From: Nitrospirota bacterium
GTDB lineage: Bacteria > Nitrospirota > Thermodesulfovibrionia > UBA6902 > DSMQ01
Length of the DNA: 6,963 nt
Assembly (NCBI GenBank): GCA_016207865.1
Contig: JACQZD010000101.1
Location: 1 to 6,963, forward strand
Reading direction: 5' to 3'
Shown: positions 1-6,497 of the stretch, in pieces
How the letters are laid out: every line of letters begins with the position of its first letter
How positions within the stretch are numbered: the first letter of the stretch is position 1
The notes under the pieces: generated by a model
Seen by the model: only the letters and a program-made list of their open reading frames with translations
Databases searched by the model: none
What the model was told of the DNA's origin: nothing
Made by a program: the position numbers and the translations under genes

Positions 1-532
1 CAGAATCCAGCAGCTGAATATCCACCCTCGCTTTAACGCCTTTCTTTTTCAGCCGGGTAAGGAAATATTTGAGGTTTTCAATTACCGCATCAAATTTATT
101 CTTCCCCATCATTTTCAGATATGCTTCCCTGCCGGATGCATTTACAGAAAAGGTATATGCATTAATTCTTGAAGCAAGCAATATGTCGGCATGTTTTTTC
201 CTGAGGGAGACAAGATTAGAATTAAAAGAAATCCTTTCAAACATGTACGCATGAGCATTAATAAACTCAATGTGACGCTCAAAATGCTTGTCCAGGGTAG
301 GTTCCCCGAGCCCGACAAGTCCTAATTCATAAATTTTATTGTCATGTTCATATTCTTCTATGTCAGAAAAAACCTTCTTTAGCAGACTATCATCCATATA
401 TTTAATAGCCATCTTTTTTTTGAGGGCAGCGTGGTCGCAAAAACAACATTCAAGATTACAGGCATTCGTAAGTTCAATATTAATAATCCAGGGTTTTTTA
501 ATATTTTCTAAATTTGCAGTATGCATTTGCAT
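1..532 (-). CDS. Radical SAM enzyme, N-terminal part (cut by left window edge)
   Basis: Radical SAM proteins use a [4Fe-4S] cluster to cleave S-adenosylmethionine and start radical chemistry. The frame read on the minus strand from an ATG at 530-532 stays open to the window edge and gives 177 residues. The cluster motif CNLECCFC lies at residues 25-32 (C25, C29 and C32, plus an extra C30), preceded by IELTNA, as in MoaA/SPASM-like members. A GLGEP sequence at 74-78 matches the SAM-binding GGEP motif, and ISFNSNLVSL fits the next core strand. The start is supported by an AGG six bases upstream (539-541); a second in-frame ATG at 524-526 is possible. The C-terminal half, where an auxiliary-cluster (SPASM) domain would lie, is outside the window. 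It follows the SGNH gene by 51 bases in the same frame and is probably in the same operon. The family is clear; the substrate is unknown, though the context suggests a glycan or a glycan-linked molecule. Confidence 0.88.
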   Translation of the reverse strand, partial: MQMHTANLENIKKPWIINIELTNACNLECCFCDHAALKKKMAIKYMDDSLLKKVFSDIEEYEHDNKIYELGLVGLGEPTLDKHFERHIEFINAHAYMFERISFNSNLVSLRKKHADILLASRINAYTFSVNASGREAYLKMMGKNKFDAVIENLKYFLTRLKKKGVKARVDIQLLDS

Positions 533-583
533 TTTATGCCTGAGAATAATTTTGGTTAAATCTTCAGCCGATGCCCTCTGCCG

Positions 584-1798
584 CTACTTAATTAATTCCT
601 TAACAAGCGGAGATTTTGTTGATTCCTTGATTCTTGAAAAGATTTTTTTATAACATGATGTCTTCGGATGACAGGTCCCGGTATATTCGTCATCTCCGCA
701 ATTATAAACAGATGAATTGATTTCAAGATAGCTTTCTGCGGAATATTCCCCTGCCAGCCTGCCAATCTGGTTCGTACTTTTCTCTAAAAAACTAAAAAGC
801 GACGGCAACTGCTGTTTTATTGCCTTTCTGCCAAAATTATTATAAGGCGGTAATACAAAAATTACTTTAATGTTATTGCGTTTTGCGTCCTGCAAAAAGA
901 CCTCAAGAAGTTCTGCCGCATTTGAATTGATTTTACGCTCAGCATGTTCTTTTTCCAGCCTTTCCGCATTATCCTTGAAATGGTTCATAATTTCCTTCTG
1001 ATTATTTTCAGCATCCCGCAGCTCTAAGTTTTTATCATAAATTAACGAACCATCATAGTTAAACGCCCACCTTTCTTCAGACAAGACCCCTTTCTCTTTA
1101 AGCTGAAAAGTATCCGTCTTTGGTAATAAGTTATAGCCCTGAAGCATTCCCTTTAACTGACTCGCAATAACATAATGCCTCATGGCATATTTAAAAACTT
1201 CCCATTTATCTTTAACCGTTAAGTAAGCCAAAAAGATGTATTTCTTAAAGAAGTCCGTTGGATTATCTGAATGGCTTCGCGAGTTCAGCTCAAAAAATTC
1301 CTTATCAAAATAAAAGTGCCTGCCGTCTTCAAAATCCTGGGCAGAGCAGACATATATAACAATTTCCGGTAATTTATCGTGGTCTAATGCTACTTGCCAT
1401 AGCGAAAGAATATCAAAGGTGCTGGCGCTAATTATCCCGGCATTATAAAACTCCTCCGGTTTAACATTAAAAAGGTCTGCTGTTATTTTAATGGAATGGC
1501 TGGTTCCCAGGACGAGTATTCTCGGTTTGGGCCTTTTTATAATCATCATTTTTTTATAGGCCCGCTGGTAATCACCCAGATAATTTCTGGGTAAAAAAAT
1601 CGTCTCATTTGTTTTTAGCTGTTTAGATATAACCTCATCAGGTATTTTGCCATGATGATTGACGTAAAAATTATCTTCCGGTCCTGAAAGATATATTTTG
1701 TTAATTAATAAAATAAGCGCAATCCCCGTAAAAATAGCCACCCAAAACACAGTCAGCGGTTTTAATGGTTTATTGTTTTTTAACACTAACGTATCCAA
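584..1798 (-). CDS. Membrane-anchored SGNH/AlgJ-DltD-like protein, partner of the MBOAT acyltransferase
   Basis: The product is up to 404 residues. One N-terminal membrane segment (about residues 15-35, after KNNKPLKP) implies a periplasmic or extracytoplasmic body. ILVLGTSHS (94-102) looks like SGNH block I with S100 as candidate nucleophile, followed by NAGIISAS (119-126). VIFVLPPYNNFG (312-323) is the late core strand, and CHPK (376-379) would carry the catalytic His, H377. The usual Asp two residues before it would fall at G374, so the triad is not confirmed. A helical, charged stretch spans about 262-305. Four cysteines (C151, C367, C376, C382) could form disulfides if exported. The start is unusual: the longest frame opens with TTG at 1796-1798, one codon after the MBOAT stop. 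GTG at 1784-1786 has a GGA seven bases upstream and may be the true start (400 residues). Such proteins pair with MBOAT partners (AlgI/AlgJ, DltB/DltD, PatA/PatB) to place acyl groups on surface glycans. The role here is inferred from fold and position. Confidence 0.72.
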   Translation of the reverse strand: MDTLVLKNNKPLKPLTVFWVAIFTGIALILLINKIYLSGPEDNFYVNHHGKIPDEVISKQLKTNETIFLPRNYLGDYQRAYKKMMIIKRPKPRILVLGTSHSIKITADLFNVKPEEFYNAGIISASTFDILSLWQVALDHDKLPEIVIYVCSAQDFEDGRHFYFDKEFFELNSRSHSDNPTDFFKKYIFLAYLTVKDKWEVFKYAMRHYVIASQLKGMLQGYNLLPKTDTFQLKEKGVLSEERWAFNYDGSLIYDKNLELRDAENNQKEIMNHFKDNAERLEKEHAERKINSNAAELLEVFLQDAKRNNIKVIFVLPPYNNFGRKAIKQQLPSLFSFLEKSTNQIGRLAGEYSAESYLEINSSVYNCGDDEYTGTCHPKTSCYKKIFSRIKESTKSPLVKELIK

Positions 1799-1801
1799 AA
1801 A

Positions 1802-3265
1802 TTAAAATACAAAATAAATAAACTTGTTTTCAACATGTAATCTCACAATAACAAAAAGTATTAAAATGGCCATTGAAAACCCTTGGACCATTCCCCATTT
1901 TTGGAATCGCATCTCATTGGTGTTGGGAAATGGGAGCTGGACGAAAATTGTCAAAAGTGGAATCATTAAAAGCACAACCTTCCCCATCAAAAGACCGTCC
2001 GGGCCTCTGACGCCGTTGAACCCTAAAAGGGAACCAATTATGTAAAGGCTTGATTTTAATCCGGATGCTCTGAAAAAAACCCAGCCCACCATACTCAACA
2101 CAAACATTAAAGCGACAGATATGGCTGCCGGCAGACGATTCCATAAATCTACGGTCTTATGATAGGCTGACAACAGCACACCATGATAAAACCCCCATAA
2201 TATAAACGTCCAGGCGGCTCCATGCCAAAATCCTACCAACAGCATCGTCAGCAGAAGATTTCGTATGCTGCGCCAGCTGCTGACACGGCTTCCTCCCATC
2301 GGGATATATAAATAGTCCCGGAACCATGAAGAAAGCGTAATATTCCAGCGTCTCCAGAAATCGCTTGGATTACGGGCTGAGTAAGGGGAGTTAAAATTGA
2401 CCGGCAAGGTAATTCCCACTAAGGCCGCCATACCGATTGCAATATCAGTGTAACCACTAAAGTCAAAATATATTTGATAACCAAACCCCAGCGCAGCAAA
2501 CCAGGCGTCAATCATGCCTAATTTATCATAATTAGCAAACAAGTTATCAACGGGAGAAGAAAGCGTGTTTGCAATGAGCACTTTTTTTATTAGACCGGCG
2601 CAGATAAGGAAAACGCCAGCCTGGATTTCTTCCTGCTTCAACCGCCTCATTAAATTCTGTCCTAATTGAGGGATGAATTGCCCGGCGCGAACAATCGGCC
2701 CCGCTATAAGATGTGGGAAGAAACTGATGAAGCAAAGATAACGCCAGTAATTTTTTTCAGGTTCTAATTTCCGGTTATAAATATCAATAGAGTAAGACAT
2801 TGATTCAAACGTATAAAAGGAAATTCCCGCCGGCAGGACGACATTTGCAAATATCCAATTGCTTTGCGCCAGATTTAATAATCCGCCGTATTGGTCTAAA
2901 AGCATTATGCCGTATTGCCATTTTATAGAAGCTTTAAGAAAGAAAACAATATCAACGATGCTTGTTAAAAAGAATTTCTGATATTTAAAGTACGCCAGAA
3001 TGCCCAAATTAATAGATAGCGCAATTATTAAAATCGTTTTCCTTTTCAATCTTTCGTCAAATTTATTCATCATCAGCCCCGCAATAAAATCATTCAAACT
3101 CGTGGCGAGCATTACTAAAACAAATGCAGGGCCCGCAAAAGAATAAAAAAACAGGGACATCAGGCACAAGGTTTTTATTTTATTTTCCACCCGCGGGATA
3201 AATTTGAAAATAATTAAGGTTACCGGCAGGAAAATGAAAAGAAATTCAAATGTAGTAAATAGCAT
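1802..3265 (-). CDS. MBOAT family O-acyltransferase (AlgI/DltB/PatA type)
   Basis: This is a polytopic inner-membrane protein of 487 residues, the usual length for AlgI-like MBOATs. The family moves acyl groups across the membrane for O-acylation of exported polysaccharide, usually with a periplasmic partner. Family signatures appear in order: PAGISFYTFESMSYSIDIY (145-163), FFPHLIAGPIVR (182-193), YFDFSGYTDIAIG (266-278), the conserved block FWRRWN...WFRDYLYIPMGGSR (303-327), and GFWHGAAW (345-352) with the presumed catalytic H348. A second conserved His is in GFYHG (358-362), then VGWVFFRA (393-400), and the protein ends in FIYFVF as many relatives do. Hydrophobic segments run throughout. 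The ATG is preceded by AGGA (3270-3273), four bases upstream. It follows the NeuB-like gene by 44 bases and is followed after three bases by the SGNH partner. The acceptor is not shown by the sequence; the neighbours suggest a glycan containing a nonulosonic acid, but peptidoglycan or another exopolysaccharide is possible. Confidence 0.95.
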   Translation of the reverse strand: MLFTTFEFLFIFLPVTLIIFKFIPRVENKIKTLCLMSLFFYSFAGPAFVLVMLATSLNDFIAGLMMNKFDERLKRKTILIIALSINLGILAYFKYQKFFLTSIVDIVFFLKASIKWQYGIMLLDQYGGLLNLAQSNWIFANVVLPAGISFYTFESMSYSIDIYNRKLEPEKNYWRYLCFISFFPHLIAGPIVRAGQFIPQLGQNLMRRLKQEEIQAGVFLICAGLIKKVLIANTLSSPVDNLFANYDKLGMIDAWFAALGFGYQIYFDFSGYTDIAIGMAALVGITLPVNFNSPYSARNPSDFWRRWNITLSSWFRDYLYIPMGGSRVSSWRSIRNLLLTMLLVGFWHGAAWTFILWGFYHGVLLSAYHKTVDLWNRLPAAISVALMFVLSMVGWVFFRASGLKSSLYIIGSLLGFNGVRGPDGLLMGKVVLLMIPLLTIFVQLPFPNTNEMRFQKWGMVQGFSMAILILFVIVRLHVENKFIYFVF

Positions 3266-3293
3266 ATAATCCTTTTAAAAAATATTCTGGGGG

Positions 3294-3321
3294 CTGAATC
3301 AAAAAGCTCTTACAGATTCAG
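3294..3321 (-). other. Inverted repeat at the end of the NeuB-like gene
   Basis: CTGAATC (3294-3300) and GATTCAG (3315-3321) are perfect 7-base inverted copies around a 14-base loop. The right arm is the last sense codons of the NeuB-like gene, the stop (TAA, 3310-3312) lies in the loop, and the left arm is in the spacer before the MBOAT gene. A T run follows only after about nine intervening bases and the stem is short, so this is not a convincing terminator. It might pause polymerase or shape the mRNA between the two halves of the operon, or be chance. Confidence 0.3.
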
Positions 3322-4329
3322 GTCTGAAAAAAGTATAGGCTGATGCCGCAATATTCTTCTCTTTACAATTTTATCGCTGACTTCATCCCAGAGAGCGGCT
3401 TGTATGCCCCTGACAGGCCTCAATAAAATAGTGTTCTCAAGACTTATCTTCTCTCCGCCCTCAATGTCTCGTCTTGCGTAAAGCCCCCTTTTTATTTCCT
3501 GCTCTTTAGCTGCTTCATTTTCAGTAAATCCCTTTTGAGAATTGCCCGTCATTACAGGTACCATTTCACAAAATTCTCTTAAGCATCTCAATTCTTCCGG
3601 CAATATTGATATCTCATGGTCTGCATCAGGATATTTTTTTGCCAGCGATTTATCTATGGTAAAATGTTTTTCAATAACGGCTGTACCCAAAGAGGCGGCG
3701 ATAAAAGAACCGAGCAGGCCGCAGGAGTGGTCTGAAAATCCGACGGGATAACCGAATGTCTGCTTCAATAAATTAATTATTGAAAGATTAAGGTCTTCGG
3801 GCTTTGCGGGATAATCAGCGATGCAATGCAATAATATAAGTTTATTATTGCCGGCTTCTTCCATAATCTTTACAATTTTCTGAACATCACTGAGATTTGC
3901 CATCCCGCATGAAACAATAACAATCCTGCCTTTTTGCGCAATGTATCTGAGCAATGGAACATTATCATTATCCATAGAAGCTACTTTAAAAAAAGGAGGT
4001 TCAAATTCATCTACAAGGTCAGCCGAGTTAAAATCAAACGGCGTAGAAGCCAAGTTTATCCCCATCTCCTTGGCCTTTTTAAAAAGCCTCTTCTGGGCCT
4101 CAAAAGAAAGCTCCATAGACTTAATGCTTTCAAAATAAGCGCAATCCTCATGGAGAAACTCTTTTGTAATGTAAGATTGTAATTTAACAAAGTCTGCCCC
4201 GTGCCTGTGGGCCGTTTGTATCATCTCCCAGGCAAGCGCTTCATCTCCCCCATGGTTAATTCCTATTTCAGCTATTATCGCAGCCCTATTCGCAGGCCAG
4301 AAAGACTGGTCTCTAAGATTGAATTTCAT
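3310..4329 (-). CDS. NeuB/SpsE-type nonulosonic acid synthase with C-terminal SAF domain
   Basis: This family condenses phosphoenolpyruvate with a six-carbon N-acyl amino sugar in the cytoplasm to form a nine-carbon nonulosonic acid (sialic, legionaminic or pseudaminic type). The 339-residue length is normal. The TIM-barrel part shows AEIGINHGGD (20-29), DFVKLQSY (46-53), ASTPFDF (94-100), LLHCIADYP (166-174), GFSDHS (197-202) and IEKHFTID (219-226). H201 and H222 correspond to the two metal-binding histidines of NeuB. A SAF (antifreeze-like) domain follows from about 277: RGLYARRDIEGGEKIS, then LLRPVRGI, ending at the C-terminus. The ATG has AGGA seven bases upstream (4337-4340) and overlaps the WbqC gene by 17 bases. 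The genes upstream would supply the amino sugar and the CMP activation. The sequence does not tell which hexose is used, so NeuB, LegI, PseI and SpsE labels are equally open. Confidence 0.93.
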   Translation of the reverse strand: MKFNLRDQSFWPANRAAIIAEIGINHGGDEALAWEMIQTAHRHGADFVKLQSYITKEFLHEDCAYFESIKSMELSFEAQKRLFKKAKEMGINLASTPFDFNSADLVDEFEPPFFKVASMDNDNVPLLRYIAQKGRIVIVSCGMANLSDVQKIVKIMEEAGNNKLILLHCIADYPAKPEDLNLSIINLLKQTFGYPVGFSDHSCGLLGSFIAASLGTAVIEKHFTIDKSLAKKYPDADHEISILPEELRCLREFCEMVPVMTGNSQKGFTENEAAKEQEIKRGLYARRDIEGGEKISLENTILLRPVRGIQAALWDEVSDKIVKRRILRHQPILFSDLNL

Positions 4330-5038
4330 TTTTTAATCCTGCAATTAAATAACTATCTTTTACTATTTTACGGCTCTCTTCAGGGCCGCAATTGCCTATG
4401 AGGTCTATGATTGACAAGTGTGATGCAAAATTGTTTTGCAGCTGCTTATACCCCGGATGTATAAAGTCATGGTAAACAACAGTAATTCCCCTCTGAGAAA
4501 ACTTATCTAAACTCAGATAGTTTCTTCCATCCGGGCCGCTTATATACGTTTTTGCCTTTGTTTTTGAACAAATCTCCAGTATTAAGTCGCTTTTAAAAAA
4601 ACCGTCTACCCCTAAATTTGAGGCTCGTTCCGTCGGAGTGTTTATTTGCAGGTATTCTCTGCACCGCTCTATAAGGGCTAAATTTAAATCCACTAATTTA
4701 TTCACATTATTATTTATGCACGGATACACTATTTCTTTTATGTCCTCCCAGTACGGATACTTTTTATAGGTATGCTCCAAAAGCCCTAAATATTTTTTCC
4801 CCCAGAGGGAAGTATTATCAATTAAAACCTCGTCTAACCGCTGCTCATATTTCCCTTTGCTTAATACAGGCACTGAAAACCACTTTATATCATCTTTTGT
4901 TTTAATCCTGTTGCGATTTTCAAAATAGCGTTTTTTAAATTGCACATTATCAAGATATACGTACAGGTCGCTTTGCAACATCTTGTTGAAAAAACCGATC
5001 CACGGCAGATGTTCTGGCTGCTGAATGGCTACAATCAT
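4313..5038 (-). CDS. WbqC-like family protein
   Basis: This cytoplasmic-looking protein of 241 residues is a full-length WbqC-family member, without signal peptide or membrane segment. Recognisable parts are the N-terminal block IQQPEHLPWIGFF (5-17), then SDLYVYLDNVQFKKRYFENR (23-42); YISGPDGRNYL in the middle (165-175); HPGYKQL (194-200); and FASHLSIIDLIGNCGPE near the end (204-220). The family is common in O-antigen and exopolysaccharide clusters. Its chemistry is not firmly established to my knowledge; a role in modifying an amino sugar, for example adding an amide-linked group, is inference from context. Its ATG overlaps the stop of the cytidylyltransferase gene (ATGA, 5035-5038), and its end overlaps the NeuB-like start by 17 bases, so translation of the three is probably coupled. 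No strong Shine-Dalgarno sequence is visible before its own start. Being embedded between two core nonulosonate enzymes argues that it acts in the same pathway. Confidence 0.9.
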   Translation of the reverse strand: MIVAIQQPEHLPWIGFFNKMLQSDLYVYLDNVQFKKRYFENRNRIKTKDDIKWFSVPVLSKGKYEQRLDEVLIDNTSLWGKKYLGLLEHTYKKYPYWEDIKEIVYPCINNNVNKLVDLNLALIERCREYLQINTPTERASNLGVDGFFKSDLILEICSKTKAKTYISGPDGRNYLSLDKFSQRGITVVYHDFIHPGYKQLQNNFASHLSIIDLIGNCGPEESRKIVKDSYLIAGLKNEIQS

Positions 5039-5742
5039 AATCCATAAACCAATTCAGCATTCATAACGATTTCATATGCAGTCCAATACGGTGCATTTTT
5101 CTCCGGCAGGGAAGAACAGAATTTTTGCATTTTTTTAAGGTCGGTTTTTGTATTAATATCCAATTTTAATTCCGGCCGCAGCAGCTGCGGCTCCGCCATA
5201 AGCCGGCCGACTGAAAATTTATCCGAATGACTTGTAATATAATTCGTCACATGTTCCCTGAATATTTGTTCATTTGCCGCTCCGGCAGCATTAAGCAATA
5301 CATCAGCCTTGACAATCTCACCGCCTAATCCGTCAGGCAAACCGCATTCAGGAGCGTTGTTACTTGCGTTATCAAAATCGTTCATTCCGAAAAATAACAC
5401 CAGCTTGTCAATTTCTCCAGGGTCTACCAGGGGGTTGTCTGCGCAAATTCGTACAACCGCATCAGGCTTAAATTGCTTTACAGTTTTTTCAAACCGGGAA
5501 AGGACATCTGTTTCACTGCCGCGAATTGTTACAACACCCAGGCGGTTTGCTGTTTCTTCAAGAGGATCACAATTCTTATCTTTGCTCGTTGCAAGAATAA
5601 CAGAATCCAGCTTTTCAGCTTTTAAAACCCTCATTAAAACCATTTCCAGCAAGCTGAGATTCTTGTAAACTTTAGCTAAACTTTTCCCCGGGAACCTGCT
5701 TGAACTCATACGCGCCTGTATAACGGCTATGACTGAACCCAT
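5035..5742 (-). CDS. SpsF-type cytidylyltransferase (CMP activation of the sugar)
   Basis: This protein of 235 residues has a Rossmann-like nucleotidyltransferase fold and is expected to activate a nonulosonic acid with CTP, giving the CMP-sugar used by glycosyltransferases. The nucleotide-binding loop is IQARMSSSRFPGK (8-20). Further family marks are GSETDVLSRF (75-84), VVRICADNPLVDP (96-108) with the metal-site Asp probably D102, DGLGGEIV (137-144), FREHVTNYI (161-169) and LDINTKTDL (204-212). The REHVT and DVLSRF blocks point to the SpsF group rather than classical NeuA. The ATG lies two bases after the deacetylase stop with no clear Shine-Dalgarno sequence, so reinitiation is likely. It overlaps the WbqC gene by four bases. 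Because SpsF-type proteins often sit next to SpsE/NeuB-type synthases, the CMP-nonulosonate role is favoured; another CDP/CMP-sugar product cannot be excluded. Confidence 0.9.
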   Translation of the reverse strand: MGSVIAVIQARMSSSRFPGKSLAKVYKNLSLLEMVLMRVLKAEKLDSVILATSKDKNCDPLEETANRLGVVTIRGSETDVLSRFEKTVKQFKPDAVVRICADNPLVDPGEIDKLVLFFGMNDFDNASNNAPECGLPDGLGGEIVKADVLLNAAGAANEQIFREHVTNYITSHSDKFSVGRLMAEPQLLRPELKLDINTKTDLKKMQKFCSSLPEKNAPYWTAYEIVMNAELVYGL

Positions 5743-5744
5743 TA

Positions 5745-6422
5745 TTACTGTTTTTCCCGGACCATCATAAAGCTTTCTGCATAATGTAATCCCGCTTCCA
5801 TGCCTCTTTTCATTGCCAGCGTCCTTATTCCTTCCGGCGATCGCGGATGAGGAAAGCGCCGGAACTCGGTTTCATAAGATGTAAGCGCTTTTAGTTTTAT
5901 ATCAAGATAATCGCTGATATCATAGTACACATTGCCATGGAAACCTAAAACACCGACTGCGGGAGCCTGCTCTGTTGATGACGGTGTTTCAAACATCAGC
6001 CACCTTTGAACAAAAGGCGCTGCCACCGGCCTTAAAACAACCTGTACAGCTTTAGCAACGGCCTGATGATCCTGATTGTTGTCATTGCAAAATGGAGAAT
6101 ATATTACTTGCGGCCTTACCTTCATCACATATTTTTCCAGAGGGATGATTATGTCCTGAATACAGTTGTCTAAACGTTCATCCTGCAGGTTAAGAAAGGA
6201 TGCTTCATGGTACCCGAGGGCTTTCTTTGCTTCCATGGCCTGTTCTTTCTCCACTTCCATTTTCGCCGCATCATAAACATGGTCATAGACCCTGTGTGCC
6301 ACAAAACAGACATAAACCTTATCTCCCTGAGATACATGCCTTGCAATAACACCCCCGCAGCCTAATACTTCGTCATCAAGGTGAGGGGCAATAACTAAAA
6401 TAGTTTTATCATTTTTCTTCAT
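5745..6422 (-). CDS. PIG-L/LmbE family zinc deacetylase
   Basis: PIG-L/LmbE enzymes are metal-dependent and remove N-acetyl (or related amide) groups from sugars such as GlcNAc conjugates. The 225-residue protein opens with ILVIAPHLDDEVLGCGG (8-24), where H14 and D17 are the expected zinc ligands and D16 the likely catalytic acid/base. The third ligand is H119 in NNQDHQAV (115-122). The family's C-terminal signature is present as YETEFRRFPHP (173-183) and AGLHYAESFMMVR (210-222). No signal peptide is seen, so it should act in the cytoplasm. GAGG (6427-6430) lies four bases before the ATG. It follows the aminotransferase gene by 75 bases and ends two bases before the cytidylyltransferase. In this setting it probably deacetylates an intermediate or the finished amino sugar, freeing an amine for a different acyl group; that step is inference. 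Confidence 0.92.
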   Translation of the reverse strand: MKKNDKTILVIAPHLDDEVLGCGGVIARHVSQGDKVYVCFVAHRVYDHVYDAAKMEVEKEQAMEAKKALGYHEASFLNLQDERLDNCIQDIIIPLEKYVMKVRPQVIYSPFCNDNNQDHQAVAKAVQVVLRPVAAPFVQRWLMFETPSSTEQAPAVGVLGFHGNVYYDISDYLDIKLKALTSYETEFRRFPHPRSPEGIRTLAMKRGMEAGLHYAESFMMVREKQ

Positions 6423-6450
6423 ATAACCTCATTTCAGATGCAGATTGATC

Positions 6451-6474
6451 TTCCCTGTGGAAGACCACGGGGAA
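6451..6474 (-). other. Hairpin-forming inverted repeat between aminotransferase and deacetylase genes
   Basis: TTCCC (6451-6455) pairs with GGGAA (6470-6474), and GTGG (6457-6460) pairs with CCAC (6465-6468), around the loop AAGA. One position (6456/6469) is C-A mismatched in the minus-strand transcript. It lies in the 75-base spacer after the aminotransferase stop. No T run follows in the direction of transcription, so it is not a Rho-independent terminator. An RNA pause, processing or attenuation element is possible but unproved. The rest of the spacer shows only the ribosome binding site of the next gene. Confidence 0.4.
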
Positions 6475-6497
6475 TACGCTCGCTATCCATTTAAAAA

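Noticed and set aside
339..653. Plus-strand open frame of 104 codons near the left edge
   Set aside because: It is the antisense of the radical SAM gene and the end of the SGNH gene, both of which have clear family motifs on the minus strand. It shows no recognisable domain.
3482..3500. KRGLYARR in the SAF domain as a possible altered substrate-binding site
   Set aside because: The variation from the common RRSLY-like form is real by eye, but related NeuB/SpsE proteins vary here and I cannot judge its effect without an alignment.
3934..4182. Two overlapping plus-strand open frames opposite the NeuB-like gene
   Set aside because: They are antisense shadows of conserved NeuB-like barrel sequence (including ASTPFDF), and neither resembles a known protein.
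5175..5191. GC-rich inverted repeat GCCGCAG-CAG-CTGCGGC
   Set aside because: It lies inside the cytidylyltransferase coding sequence, in a stretch encoding AEPQLLRPE, and has no T run; it is most likely a coincidence of codons.
5309..5668. Plus-strand open frame of 119 codons
   Set aside because: It lies wholly opposite the cytidylyltransferase, whose nucleotide-binding motifs are on the minus strand. The composition is low-complexity and no family is evident.
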